A stretch of 64,000 bases of DNA from Gordonia phthalatica (GTDB lineage Bacteria > Actinomycetota > Actinomycetes > Mycobacteriales > Mycobacteriaceae): the NCBI RefSeq assembly GCF_001305675.1, contig NZ_CP011853.1, positions 1,178,001 through 1,242,000 on the forward strand. Direction: 5' to 3'. Below are positions 42,563 through 52,571 of the stretch, piece after piece. Below the pieces are notes generated by a model. That model ran no database searches. It was not told the origin of the DNA and saw only the letters and a list, made by a program, of their open reading frames with translations. Positions within the stretch are counted from its first letter, which is position 1; each line of letters begins with the position of its first letter. Position numbers and translations under genes: made by a program.

Positions 42563-43647
42563 TGCGAGTTCTCGCTGCGATGAGCGGTGGCGTCGATTCG
42601 GCGGTGGCCGCGGCGCGCGCCGTCGAAGCCGGCCACGACGTCGTGGGCGTGCACCTGGCGCTGTCGACCGCGCCCGGCGCCCTGCGGACCGGGTCGCGCG
42701 GCTGCTGCTCCCGAGAGGACGCCGGCGATGCGCGGCGTGCCGCCGACCTGCTCGGCATCCCGTTCTACGTGTGGGACTTCGCCGACCGCTTCAAGGAAGA
42801 CGTGATCGACGAGTTCGTCGCCGCATACGCGGCGGGGGAGACGCCGAACCCGTGCCTGTCGTGCAACGAGAAGATCAAGTTCTCCGCGCTCGCCGAGCGG
42901 GCCGTCGCCCTCGGTTTCGACGCCCTCGCGACCGGCCACTACGCACGCCTGAAGGACGGTGAACTCCGTCGTGCGGTCGACGACGACAAGGACCAGTCAT
43001 ACGTCCTCGCAGTCCTCGACCACGACCAACTCTCGCGCGCCATGTTCCCGATCGGCGACACCCCGAAGCCGCAGATCCGCGAAGAGGCGGAACGACGTGG
43101 CCTCGCCGTCGCGAACAAGCCCGACTCCCACGACATCTGCTTCATTCCGTCCGGCGACACCCGCGCGTTCCTCGGTGCGCGGATCGGCATCCGACCCGGT
43201 GCGGTCGTCGACTCGACCACCGGCGACACCCTCGCCGAGCACGACGGCGTCCACGGCTTCACCATCGGTCAGCGCAAGGGCCTCGGCATCGAGGCGCCCG
43301 CCGCCGACGGCCACCCGCGCTACGTGACCGGGATCGACGCCGAGACCGGCACCGTGACCGTCGGACCGGCCACCGATCTCGACATCCGCAGCATCGCTGC
43401 GAACCGCGTGGTGTGGACCTCCGGCGAGACGCCCGACGGACCCGTCGAATGCATCGTGCAGGTCCGAGCCCACGGCGGGCTGGCGCAGGCGGTCGCGACT
43501 CCGCTCGACGACGGCACCATGCGCATCGACCTCCGCGAACCGCTGCGCGGCGTCGCCCGCGGCCAGGCGGCCGTGTTGTACGTCCCGGACGCGGTCAAGG
43601 GCGATCGCGTGATCGGCTGCGGTCGCATCACCGGTTCGCACGCGTGA
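42562..43647 (+). CDS. mnmA: tRNA 2-thiouridine synthetase MnmA
   Basis: 361 residues. The PP-loop SGGVDS lies at 8-13, the catalytic cysteines in PNPCLSCNEKIKF near 98 and DICFIPSGD near 193, and the family's IGQRKGLGI near 235. It thiolates the wobble uridine of Lys, Glu and Gln tRNAs with sulfur from the desulfurase encoded just upstream. The next gene overlaps by four bases. Confidence 0.95.
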   Translation: MRVLAAMSGGVDSAVAAARAVEAGHDVVGVHLALSTAPGALRTGSRGCCSREDAGDARRAADLLGIPFYVWDFADRFKEDVIDEFVAAYAAGETPNPCLSCNEKIKFSALAERAVALGFDALATGHYARLKDGELRRAVDDDKDQSYVLAVLDHDQLSRAMFPIGDTPKPQIREEAERRGLAVANKPDSHDICFIPSGDTRAFLGARIGIRPGAVVDSTTGDTLAEHDGVHGFTIGQRKGLGIEAPAADGHPRYVTGIDAETGTVTVGPATDLDIRSIAANRVVWTSGETPDGPVECIVQVRAHGGLAQAVATPLDDGTMRIDLREPLRGVARGQAAVLYVPDAVKGDRVIGCGRITGSHA

Positions 43648-44672
43648 CGCGACCTGCGCTCCGACTGCCGACCGGCGTCGGCACCGGCATCGGTTCCATG
43701 CCCGGCACCGATCCGCGCGAGGCCGTGCGGATCGCAGCGGGCGAGGTGGACCTCCCGTTCCTGTCCGAACTCCCGGCACGCGGGGTGGGGGCCGACATGA
43801 TCGGCCGCACCGGCGCGCTCCTGGTGGAGCTGCCCGTCGACATGGTGCACCGCACCTACCGACTGGTGGACCACCCGAACACCACGACCCGGCGTGCACA
43901 CGACTGGCTCCGGTGGGACCTCGACGCCCTCGAGGAGCACTGGGAGACCAGCGGCCGCCACGGCGGCATCGTGAAGGTGCAGGCCTGTGGTCCGCTGACC
44001 CTGTCCGCCCACGTCGAACTCCGCGGCGGCCACAAGATCGTCAAGGACCGCGGCGCGGTGCGCGACGTGACCGCGTCGCTCACCGAAGGACTGCGGGAGC
44101 ACGTCGCGCAGGTGCGACGCCGGGTCGGCGCGGACGTCGTCGTCCAGCTCGACGAACCCGACGCGGGCCGCGTGATCGACGGGACCGTGCCCCCGCTGAC
44201 GCGCCTCGATCCGATCCGTCCCATCCCGGCACCCGAGGCCGCGGAGTTGCTGCAGTCGCTGATCGACGCCGTCGACGCGCCGGTCCTGCTGCACTCCTGC
44301 AACAGTCCTCGCTGGGACCTGACGAACCTGCTGTCGGGGATCGCGCTGTCGCTGGACGTCACGGACCTGCGGCCGACCGTCGACTACGACCCGCTCGGCA
44401 CGTTCCTCGATCGGGGCGGCGTCCTCGCCGCCGGGCTGGTGCCGACCTCAGAGCCGACTGAACCGCTGCACGCTGAACCGCTGGCCCGCGACCTCGCCGG
44501 CCTCATCGACCGCATCGGCCTCCCGCGCGCCGTCCTGCGCGACAACCTGCTCGTCACCCCGACCTGCGGACTCGCGGGTGCGACGCCGTCGTGGGCGACG
44601 CGGGCGCTCACGCTGTCGTCCGAGGTGGCCGCGGGGCTGGCGGCCGATCCGGACTTCGCCGCCGCTGAGTAG
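43644..44672 (+). CDS. MetE-like (cobalamin-independent methionine synthase C-terminal family) protein
   Basis: 342 residues, GTG start overlapping the mnmA stop (GTGA). It resembles the C-terminal barrel of MetE: GIGSMPGTDPREA, KVQACGPLTLSAHVELRGG, VQLDEPDAG near 168 and LLHSCNSPRWDL near 215 with the histidine/cysteine typical of the zinc site. It is half the size of MetE, and in mycobacteria the equivalent gene (Rv3015c) is uncharacterised. Methionine synthase activity is not implied. Confidence 0.82.
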   Translation: MTRPALRLPTGVGTGIGSMPGTDPREAVRIAAGEVDLPFLSELPARGVGADMIGRTGALLVELPVDMVHRTYRLVDHPNTTTRRAHDWLRWDLDALEEHWETSGRHGGIVKVQACGPLTLSAHVELRGGHKIVKDRGAVRDVTASLTEGLREHVAQVRRRVGADVVVQLDEPDAGRVIDGTVPPLTRLDPIRPIPAPEAAELLQSLIDAVDAPVLLHSCNSPRWDLTNLLSGIALSLDVTDLRPTVDYDPLGTFLDRGGVLAAGLVPTSEPTEPLHAEPLARDLAGLIDRIGLPRAVLRDNLLVTPTCGLAGATPSWATRALTLSSEVAAGLAADPDFAAAE

Positions 44673-44699
44673 TCGTCGCCGGGCGGGCTTCTGAGCTAT

Positions 44700-44755
44700 C
44701 GCCACCATCGCTGGTTGAGCCGGTCCGGAGCGAAGCGGAGGACCGTGTCGAAACC
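44700..44755. other. Dispersed-repeat-like intergenic sequence
   Basis: The spacer between the convergent MetE-like and YjbR-like genes holds a GC-rich stretch (GGTTGAGCCGGTCCGGAGCG then a GTGTCGAAACC end) resembling extragenic repeats of actinobacteria. One copy only in the window. Confidence 0.3.
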
Positions 44756-44768
44756 GCCGCGGGCCGGG

Positions 44769-45155
44769 TCAGCCCGCCTCCAACACCTTGATCGCCCGCT
44801 TGGGAGCCACCTGTCGGAAGCTCGCGTCGAGCAGTTCGCCGACCTCGTCCCAGTCGGCGTCGAGCGCGAGATCGATGCCGAGCCAGCCGTACGCGCCGAC
44901 GTACGCGGGCACGAAGAAGCGTGGATCCTGAACCAGGGCTTCACGTTCGGACGCCTCTGGGATGAAGAGCAGTGCCGTGTCTCGGCGCACCTTGGAGCCC
45001 TTCTCGCCGCCTCCGTACATCGCGAACATCTTTCCGCAGCGGAACGTCGGGCGGCCGTGCGCCACCTTCTCGGTCGCCTCGGGCAGGGCCAGCGCGACGG
45101 TGCGCAGCCGGGCCAGGATCGGGTCGTCGTCGGAGAACATGATCGGGTGCGGCAT
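44769..45155 (-). CDS. MmcQ/YjbR-family protein
   Basis: 128 residues from the ATG at 45155. It matches the small double-wing family: LPEATEKVAHGRPTFRCGKMFAMY near 25-48 and the C-terminal GWLGIDLALDADWDEVGELLDASFRQVAPKR region. The fold is DNA-binding-like, but no role is known. It is divergent from ligA, separated by 72 bases. Confidence 0.8.
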   Translation of the reverse strand: MPHPIMFSDDDPILARLRTVALALPEATEKVAHGRPTFRCGKMFAMYGGGEKGSKVRRDTALLFIPEASEREALVQDPRFFVPAYVGAYGWLGIDLALDADWDEVGELLDASFRQVAPKRAIKVLEAG

Positions 45156-45215
45156 GCCCGCCAAGCGTAGTGGGGAGCACGCTCTTCGTGTCGCAGTTCT
45201 GTCGGTGGTCTCCGC

Positions 45216-45228
45216 TAATCTGAATCGG
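45216..45228 (+). promoter_or_regulatory. Candidate leaderless promoter of ligA
   Basis: TAATCT (45216-45221) lies six bases before the GTG at 45228 with no Shine-Dalgarno sequence between, the same geometry as serB and the enoyl-CoA hydratase gene. Confidence 0.5.
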
Positions 45229-47342
45229 TGAGTGAGGCTGACGGACAGGACACGGGAGCAGCGGCCATGGGGGAGCAGAACGCCGATCCGGCGCGCGAGT
45301 GGGCATTGCTCGCGGAAGAGGTTCGCGGACACCAGTTCCGCTACTACGTGCAGGATGCGCCGATCATCAGTGACGGCGAGTTCGACACCCTGCTCCGAAA
45401 GCTGCAGGCGCTCGAGGACGCCCACCCCGAGCTGGCGGTCGCCGACTCGCCGACCAAACTCGTCGGCGGCGGCTTCTCGACCGACTTCACGTCCGTCGAC
45501 CACCTCGAACGGATGATGTCGCTCGACAACGTCTTCGACCACGACGAGATGCGCACCTGGATCTCGAGGGTCGACGAGGAGGTCGGTGCCGAGACCGAGT
45601 TCCTGTGCGAACTCAAGATCGACGGCGTCGCCCTCGCACTCGTCTACGAGAACGGCAAGCTGGTCCGCGGCGTCACCCGCGGAGACGGTCGCACCGGCGA
45701 GGACGTCACCCTCAACGCCCGGACCATCACCGATGTCCCTCACGTGCTCGACGACTCCGTCCGCCCGGTGCCGAAACTGCTCGAGGTCCGCGGCGAAGTG
45801 TTCTTCCGCGTCGAGGACTTCGCCGCCCTGAACGCCTCCCTCGTCGAAGAGGGCAAAGCGCCGTTCGCCAACCCCCGGAACTCGGCGGCCGGATCACTGC
45901 GGCAAAAGAACCCGCAGATCACCGCCAAACGGCACCTGCGGATGATCTGCCACGGCCTGGGCAAGATCGACGGCTGGAAGCCCGAATCCCTGCACGACGC
46001 CTACCTGGCGCTCGGGGACTGGGGACTGCCGGTGTCGTCGCACACCCGCAAGGCCACGACCGCCGACGAGATCCTCGGCATCATCGACTACTGGGGCGAG
46101 AACCGGCACTCGGTGGAACACGAGATCGACGGCCTCGTCGTCAAGGTCGACGACGTCACGCTGGAACGACGACTCGGCGCCACCTCCCGCGCCCCCCGCT
46201 GGGCGATCGCCTACAAGTACCCGCCCGAAGAGGTCACGACCAAGCTGCTCGACATCATGGTCGGCGTCGGACGCACCGGTCGCGTGACGCCGTGGGCGCT
46301 GATGGAACCGGTGCTCGTCGCCGGATCCACCGTCGCGCGCGCCACCCTCCACAACGCCTTCGAGGTGAAGCGCAAGGGCGTCCTGATCGGCGACACCATC
46401 ACCATCCGCAAGGCCGGAGAAGTGATCCCCGAAGTCCTCGGACCCGTCGTCGAACTCCGTGACGGCACCGAACGCGAGTTCGTGATGCCCACCGACTGCC
46501 CCGAATGCGGCACCGAACTCGCCCCCGCGCGGGAAGGCGACAAGGACATCCGCTGCCCCAACCAGCGGTCGTGCCCGGGACAACTCCGCGAGCGCCTGTT
46601 CTACCTCGCCGGCCGCGGCGCCTTCGACATCGAAGCGCTCGGATACGAAGGCGCGCAGGCACTCCTGAGCAGCGGGGTCCTCACCGACGAAGGCGACCTG
46701 TTCACCCTGACCGCCGACGACCTCGTCAAGACCGACATCTACACCACCAAAGCCGGGGCACTGTCCGCCAACGGCAAACGCTTCCTCGCGAACCTCGACA
46801 AGGCGAAGGACGTTCCGCTGTGGCGTGTGCTCGTCGGCCTGTCGATCCGCCACGTCGGACCCACCCCCGCCCGCGCGCTCGCCACCGCCTTCGGTGATCT
46901 CGACGCCATCGCCAACGCCACCGTCGAAGAACTCGCCGACGTCGACGGTCTCGGCCCCACCCGTGCCGCTAGCGTCCACGACTGGTTCACCGTCGACTGG
47001 CACCGCGACATCGTCGCCAAGTGGCGTGCCGCCGGCGTCTCCATGTCCGACGAGCGCGACGAATCCATCGAGCGCACCCTCGAAGGAAAGACCATCGTCG
47101 TCACCGGCTCCCTCGTCGACTTCTCCCGCGACGGAGCCAAAGAAGCGATCATCGTCCGCGGCGGCAAGGCATCCGGGTCGGTCTCCAAGAAGACGGACTA
47201 CGTCGTCATCGGCGACTCTCCCGGCAGCAAGGCCGCCAAAGCCGAGGAGCTGGGTGTGCCGATCCTCGACGAGGAGGGGTTCAAAGCGCTGCTTGCCAAC
47301 GGGTTTGTCGGTGAGCCTGAGTCTGATCCCGACTCCGAATAG
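45228..47342 (+). CDS. ligA: NAD-dependent DNA ligase LigA
   Basis: 704 residues, full length. The N-terminal NAD-binding domain is present (HQFRYYVQDAPIISDGEFD), the adenylated lysine is in CELKIDGVALAL near 129, a four-cysteine zinc finger at about 424-447 (CPECG ... CPNQRSCPG), helix-hairpin-helix repeats at about 500-590 and a C-terminal BRCT domain (GKTIVVTGSLVDFSRD onwards). It seals nicks during replication and repair. Confidence 0.96.
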   Translation: MSEADGQDTGAAAMGEQNADPAREWALLAEEVRGHQFRYYVQDAPIISDGEFDTLLRKLQALEDAHPELAVADSPTKLVGGGFSTDFTSVDHLERMMSLDNVFDHDEMRTWISRVDEEVGAETEFLCELKIDGVALALVYENGKLVRGVTRGDGRTGEDVTLNARTITDVPHVLDDSVRPVPKLLEVRGEVFFRVEDFAALNASLVEEGKAPFANPRNSAAGSLRQKNPQITAKRHLRMICHGLGKIDGWKPESLHDAYLALGDWGLPVSSHTRKATTADEILGIIDYWGENRHSVEHEIDGLVVKVDDVTLERRLGATSRAPRWAIAYKYPPEEVTTKLLDIMVGVGRTGRVTPWALMEPVLVAGSTVARATLHNAFEVKRKGVLIGDTITIRKAGEVIPEVLGPVVELRDGTEREFVMPTDCPECGTELAPAREGDKDIRCPNQRSCPGQLRERLFYLAGRGAFDIEALGYEGAQALLSSGVLTDEGDLFTLTADDLVKTDIYTTKAGALSANGKRFLANLDKAKDVPLWRVLVGLSIRHVGPTPARALATAFGDLDAIANATVEELADVDGLGPTRAASVHDWFTVDWHRDIVAKWRAAGVSMSDERDESIERTLEGKTIVVTGSLVDFSRDGAKEAIIVRGGKASGSVSKKTDYVVIGDSPGSKAAKAEELGVPILDEEGFKALLANGFVGEPESDPDSE

Positions 47343-47349
47343 CGGGGTG

Positions 47350-47519
47350 TGTCCGCTCGCGGGTGGGGTCGGCGACTTTTCCCCGCCTCCGCAGGGGTGT
47401 GGTGCCTGTCCGCTCGCGGGCGGGGTCGCGGTGATTTCGCCGCCTCCACAGGGGGTGCCGCTTGTCCGCTCGCGGGCGGGATCGCGGTGATTTCGCCGCC
47501 TCCACAGTCCTCGCTCCTC
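47350..47519 (+). repeat. Three imperfect tandem repeats of about 57 bases after ligA
   Basis: Copies begin at 47350, 47407 and 47463, each opening TGTCCGCTCGCGGG and ending in a CCGCCTCC(A/G)CA stretch. Copies two and three are nearly identical, copy one more diverged. Noncoding. Confidence 0.8.
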
Positions 47520-47554
47520 GCCTAGCGGCTCGTCCCTGCGGAGAGGTCGGCGGT

Positions 47555-47579
47555 CGAAATCACCGCGACCCCGCCCGCG
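47555..47579. repeat. Inverted copy of the ligA-downstream repeat
   Basis: These 25 bases are the exact reverse complement of 47415-47439 (repeat copy two) and match 47471-47495 (copy three) at 24 of 25. A transcript leaving ligA, or entering from the ACT gene, could fold into a long alternative hairpin here, probably ending both convergent units. Confidence 0.75.
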
Positions 47580-47624
47580 GGCTGGTTCCAGCGAGTTCGT
47601 GCGATGGGTGCCGCCGACGCTTGC

Positions 47625-48290
47625 TCACGCCTTCTTCTTGTTTTTCGCCATGGTGCCGATGATTCCGGCGAGGTAGCCGAGTCTGGCGATCTCAGCGGGA
47701 CGGAAGTCGGGGCCGCCGATGCGGCCCAGGAGCAGCGCCTTGCCGTTGACCCCGAGCGGGGCGGCGGCGACACGCGTGTCCATGTCGCGCCACGACTGCG
47801 GAATCCAGTCGGACTCGGGGTCGAAGGACTGCACCTTCTCCAGAGGCAGCCAGTCGGCGTCGACCAGCGGCGTCTCGGGCGCACCGGAACTCGCGTACAG
47901 ACGGAGCACGTCGGCGCCCGGCTTGGCGAGGACCGCAGCCCACGACACCCGCAGCACACGCGGCGCGTGATCGACGAGGACCTGCAGCCGATCCTTGCCG
48001 CCGGCCGCGACCAGGTCGATGAGCTCCAGCTCCTGGTGGGTGTCGAGGACACCGGCGAACGGGCGCAGTGAGTCGACGCGGATGCCGCTCACCTTCTCGG
48101 CGGCGGTGATGAGGGTGTCGGGGAGGGCACCGGCGGGAAGGTCGACGACCAGGTCGTCGATCACCATGCCGTCGGCGCGTTCCACGACCTCGAGCGACCG
48201 GATGTCGGCACCGATCGCACCCAACTGCACGGCCAGCATGCCGAGGCTGCCGGGACGGTCACTCAGGAGGACTCGCAGCAGATACGACAC
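47625..48290 (-). CDS. ACT-domain protein (Rv3013-like)
   Basis: 221 residues from a GTG at 48290. An ACT domain occupies the first 75 residues (YLLRVLLSDRPGSLGMLAVQ, IRSLEVVERADGMVIDDLVV). The remaining 140 residues form a second domain with ADWLPLEKVQSFDPESDWIPQSW and a Lys-rich tail. The ACT fold suggests amino-acid binding and regulation; no partner is known. It follows the YbjQ-like gene by six bases. Confidence 0.82.
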   Translation of the reverse strand: MSYLLRVLLSDRPGSLGMLAVQLGAIGADIRSLEVVERADGMVIDDLVVDLPAGALPDTLITAAEKVSGIRVDSLRPFAGVLDTHQELELIDLVAAGGKDRLQVLVDHAPRVLRVSWAAVLAKPGADVLRLYASSGAPETPLVDADWLPLEKVQSFDPESDWIPQSWRDMDTRVAAAPLGVNGKALLLGRIGGPDFRPAEIARLGYLAGIIGTMAKNKKKA

Positions 48291-48296
48291 CGCGGG

Positions 48297-48635
48297 TCAG
48301 AGCGGCTGCTGCTGGAGCGGACGGACACCGACCGCAGTGCCGTACGCGCACACCTCGACACCGCCGGTGCCCGCGTACTCGTTGGTCTCGAAACGGAACG
48401 CGACGACGGCGTTCGCGCCCTTGCCCTGCGCTTCGGCGGCCAGGCGACTGAGTGCCTCGTTACGCGCCTCGTGGAGCAGTTCGGTGATGCCGCGCAGCTC
48501 ACCGCCCGCGATCGCCTTGAAGCTGGCACCGATGTTGGAACCGATGTGCCGTGAACGGACGGTGAGACCGAAGACCTCTCCGAAGACGTGCTCGATCCGG
48601 TACCCGGGCAGCTCGTTGGTGGTGACGATGATCAT
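48297..48635 (-). CDS. YbjQ-family heavy-metal-binding-domain protein
   Basis: 112 residues, full family length: opening MIIVTTNELPGYRIEHVFGE, then RHIGSNIGASFKAIAGGELRG and ANAVVAFRFETNEYAGTGG. YbjQ proteins form pentamer-like assemblies of unknown role. TAGGTT lies six bases upstream of the ATG on the minus strand, so a leaderless transcript for this gene and the ACT gene is likely. Confidence 0.85.
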   Translation of the reverse strand: MIIVTTNELPGYRIEHVFGEVFGLTVRSRHIGSNIGASFKAIAGGELRGITELLHEARNEALSRLAAEAQGKGANAVVAFRFETNEYAGTGGVEVCAYGTAVGVRPLQQQPL

Positions 48636-48647
48636 GCGTCCAACCTA
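48636..48647 (-). promoter_or_regulatory. Candidate leaderless promoter of the YbjQ/ACT operon
   Basis: On the minus strand TAGGTT occupies 48642-48647, six bases before the ATG at 48635. Confidence 0.45.
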
Positions 48648-48795
48648 CGTCCTGCACCTCGCTCGGGCCACCGGACGCGGCCGACCTCCCTGCCCGGTCT
48701 CGGTCGGAGGCAAACGCATATCCTTGTCGGGAACCCTACTGTCGAAGTGAACTCGCGCGGACCACCGCGACGAGTGCGTAAGTGAGAGGTCGACG

Positions 48796-49107
48796 ATGTC
48801 CACCGATTCCCAGCCGGCGATCAGCCGGGACGAGGTCGCGCACCTGGCGCGGTTGTCCCGCCTGGCGCTCGATGACGCCGAACTCGACCGCTACGCGTCG
48901 CAGCTCGACGCGATCCTGAGCCACGTGGCGCAGATCTCCGAGGTGGCCGCCGACGATGTGCCCCCGACCGCGCACCCGGCCGAGCTGCGCGACGTGCTGC
49001 GCGAAGACGTCGTCCTGCCGTCGCTGACCGCCGAGCAGGCCCTGTCGGGCGCGCCGCACGTCGAGCAGGAGCGCTTCGCCGTTCCGCAGATCCTGGGGGA
49101 GGAGTGA
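48796..49107 (+). CDS. gatC: Asp/Glu-tRNA amidotransferase subunit C
   Basis: 103 residues. ISRDEVAHLARLSRLALDDAELDRYASQLDAILSHV matches GatC (start of the protein), with the downstream PTAHPAELRDVLREDV region. GAGAGG lies six bases before the ATG. With GatA and GatB it converts Glu-tRNA(Gln) and Asp-tRNA(Asn) to the amides. gatB is not adjacent here. Confidence 0.95.
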   Translation: MSTDSQPAISRDEVAHLARLSRLALDDAELDRYASQLDAILSHVAQISEVAADDVPPTAHPAELRDVLREDVVLPSLTAEQALSGAPHVEQERFAVPQILGEE

Positions 49108-49109
49108 GC

Positions 49110-50593
<1,484 letters not shown>

Positions 50594-50597
<4 letters not shown>

Positions 50598-51805
50598 CAC
50601 CCCGCGGGCAGGCGACCGATCGCCAGCCCCTGCTCCACCCCGTAGCGATGGCCGTGCCCGGTCGGCACGTCCAGCGCACCCGGAAGATCGAGCACGGTCC
50701 CGATCATCGACACGACCGGCAGCCACGGCTGCCGGTCGCCGTCGTCAGTGGGCTCTGCGTCCAGCGTCCGATCGGCGGGTCGCCACAGCAGCGCCTCGCT
50801 GAACGCAGTGACGGGATCGTCCCGATTGGCCAGGACGACGCGTCGCGCGCAGCTCGGGAGCGCTTCGACAGTCCCGGCCGGCGGCCCGGCGAGGACGGTG
50901 CCGTCGACGTGGGCACCCGTGCGCACCGCCCACGCCCGCGCGGCGTCGGCACCGACCGCACCCAGACTCTGGCCGACCAGATACACGCGCGGACGTCGCT
51001 GCGGCGGCACCGCGTCGAGGCGACGGTCGACGGCGCGCAGCACGGCGATCGCACTGTCGCCGGCAGCGTCGGGCGAGGACACGAATGCCTTCCAGGACGC
51101 GACGTCGTCGTACTGCAGCGCCAGGACCGTCACCGAATCGTCGAAGCGGCGCTGCACTCCGTCGACGGTCCCGGCGTCGACCCACCCCGACCCGGTCGGG
51201 ACCGCGACCACGACGGCGCGACGGTCGAGGCCGCCCGCATCGACCCATCGGTCGACGAGCCGGTCGGCCCGCGTCTGGACCGACCCCGGCTCGGTGAGCA
51301 GGCTGTAGATCATCGCGGGACTGTCGGGCACGTCCGGTCGGGCCGCGTCCGCGGGGCCCGGCGTTCGCAGTGCTGTGAGTGCGACCGCGCCGACCAGGAC
51401 CGTCGCCGCCCACACGCGGGGTCGGATCGTCACCGCCAGCACCGCGGCGATCATCGGCACCGTCGTCACCGCGAGCACCCAGCCGATCCCGATGGACGGC
51501 ACGTCGAGGGCCGCACGAACCGCGATCTCGTGGCGGGCGGCGACTCCGACCGCCACACCGCTCGCCATCAGCCCGACGGCCAGCCAGACGCCGGTCACCG
51601 GGTCGGGACGGTCGTCCACCAGGCGATTCCGCACGGCACCCGCGGCGGCGCCGACGCCCATCCCGACCAGTGTCAGCAGCACGCCCGCGGCGACGGCGAT
51701 CAGCGTCGATCGCGGCATCACTCCGGGTGCGAGGGCCAGCAACCGACCGACCAGTGCCCCGATCGCGACGGCGGGCCTGACCCGCAACACTCCGCGAGGA
51801 TTCAT
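50594..51805 (-). CDS. Membrane-anchored alpha/beta-hydrolase family protein
   Basis: 403 residues from the ATG at 51805. Four hydrophobic helices in the first 160 residues are followed by an actinobacterial alpha/beta-hydrolase domain with nucleophile elbow VGQSLGAVGAD near 290 and a histidine near the end (GHGHRYGVE). Substrate unknown. The ATG overlaps the PLA2-like stop by four bases, so both are probably translated together. Confidence 0.8.
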
Positions 51806-52404
51806 TTCCGACCTGCCGATTCCAGCGTCCGCGTCAGATAGGTGGCGGCGATCTCGGCGCCGGACTCGCGGACGGGCGGCCCGGAGCGCTGTCGCCAGGT
51901 GTTCATCGCGAGGCCGACCCGGGCGGCCTCGGCAGCTGCGTCGCACACGAGGTCGTCGCACACCGCGTGCATGTCGTCGATCAGCCGGGCGTCGAGAGCG
52001 GTCCGTGCCCAGGAGCCTGCAGGCCGGCCGACGGCGGCGGCGTAGCGCAGGAGGTCGTAGCCGAGATCGTGCGCGCGGCACGCATCGGTGAATCGGTCGG
52101 GAAGCGGCACCGGGGACGAGCAGTCACCGCGCGGATTCAGCGGTCGACCGTCGACGACCACTGGCCGGTAGCCGAAGCGGGCTTCGAAGTCGGCGGGCAG
52201 CGCGGTGAGGGCGTCGCGCGGATGCTCGCCGACCAGTGCGGCGATGGTGCGTTCGGCCGCCGTCGCCCCGACGGGAGGTGTGGTCGGACGCGACGCGGAG
52301 GCGAGCGCGGCCGTGATCGGCAGCAGTCCGAGGATGCCGACGGCGATGGCCAGACCGACGCCGATGCGGATGAACCAGCTGGTGAGCGATGCTTTTCGGA
52401 TCAT
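51802..52404 (-). CDS. Prokaryotic phospholipase A2-like exported protein
   Basis: 200 residues from the ATG at 52404, with TAGCGT seven bases upstream. A signal-type hydrophobic N-terminus (SWFIRIGVGLAIAVGILGLL) leads to a domain with FTDACRAHDLGYDLLRYA near 108, the CxxHDxxYD core of phospholipase A2, plus paired cysteines (GDCSS and DLVCDAA). It probably hydrolyses sn-2 acyl bonds outside the membrane; enzymatic activity is inferred from the motif. Confidence 0.82.
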   Translation of the reverse strand: MIRKASLTSWFIRIGVGLAIAVGILGLLPITAALASASRPTTPPVGATAAERTIAALVGEHPRDALTALPADFEARFGYRPVVVDGRPLNPRGDCSSPVPLPDRFTDACRAHDLGYDLLRYAAAVGRPAGSWARTALDARLIDDMHAVCDDLVCDAAAEAARVGLAMNTWRQRSGPPVRESGAEIAATYLTRTLESAGRK

Positions 52405-52558
52405 GACAGCAACGCTATGAACGGGGAGTGCCCGCTCGGATCGGTCGAACTGACCGTTCCGCTGCAGGTCCGGAGAGGGAGCCCGCCGGGTGGTCTCACC
52501 GCCGGGAACGACGCGGATCTCCCTCTCACGGGGGAGGCGATCGCGCATCGTCCAGACC

Positions 52559-52571
52559 TAGGGTCGAGTCG
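52559..52571 (+). promoter_or_regulatory. Candidate leaderless promoter of the histidine kinase gene
   Basis: TAGGGT (52559-52564) lies six bases before the GTG at 52571. Confidence 0.45.

Noticed and set aside
43644..44672. Annotation as full methionine synthase metE
   Set aside because: The protein has only one MetE-like barrel of 342 residues, about half of MetE, so only family membership is claimed.
47350..47579. Possible CRISPR array after ligA
   Set aside because: Only three imperfect units of about 57 bases, no unique spacers between identical short repeats, and no cas genes nearby.
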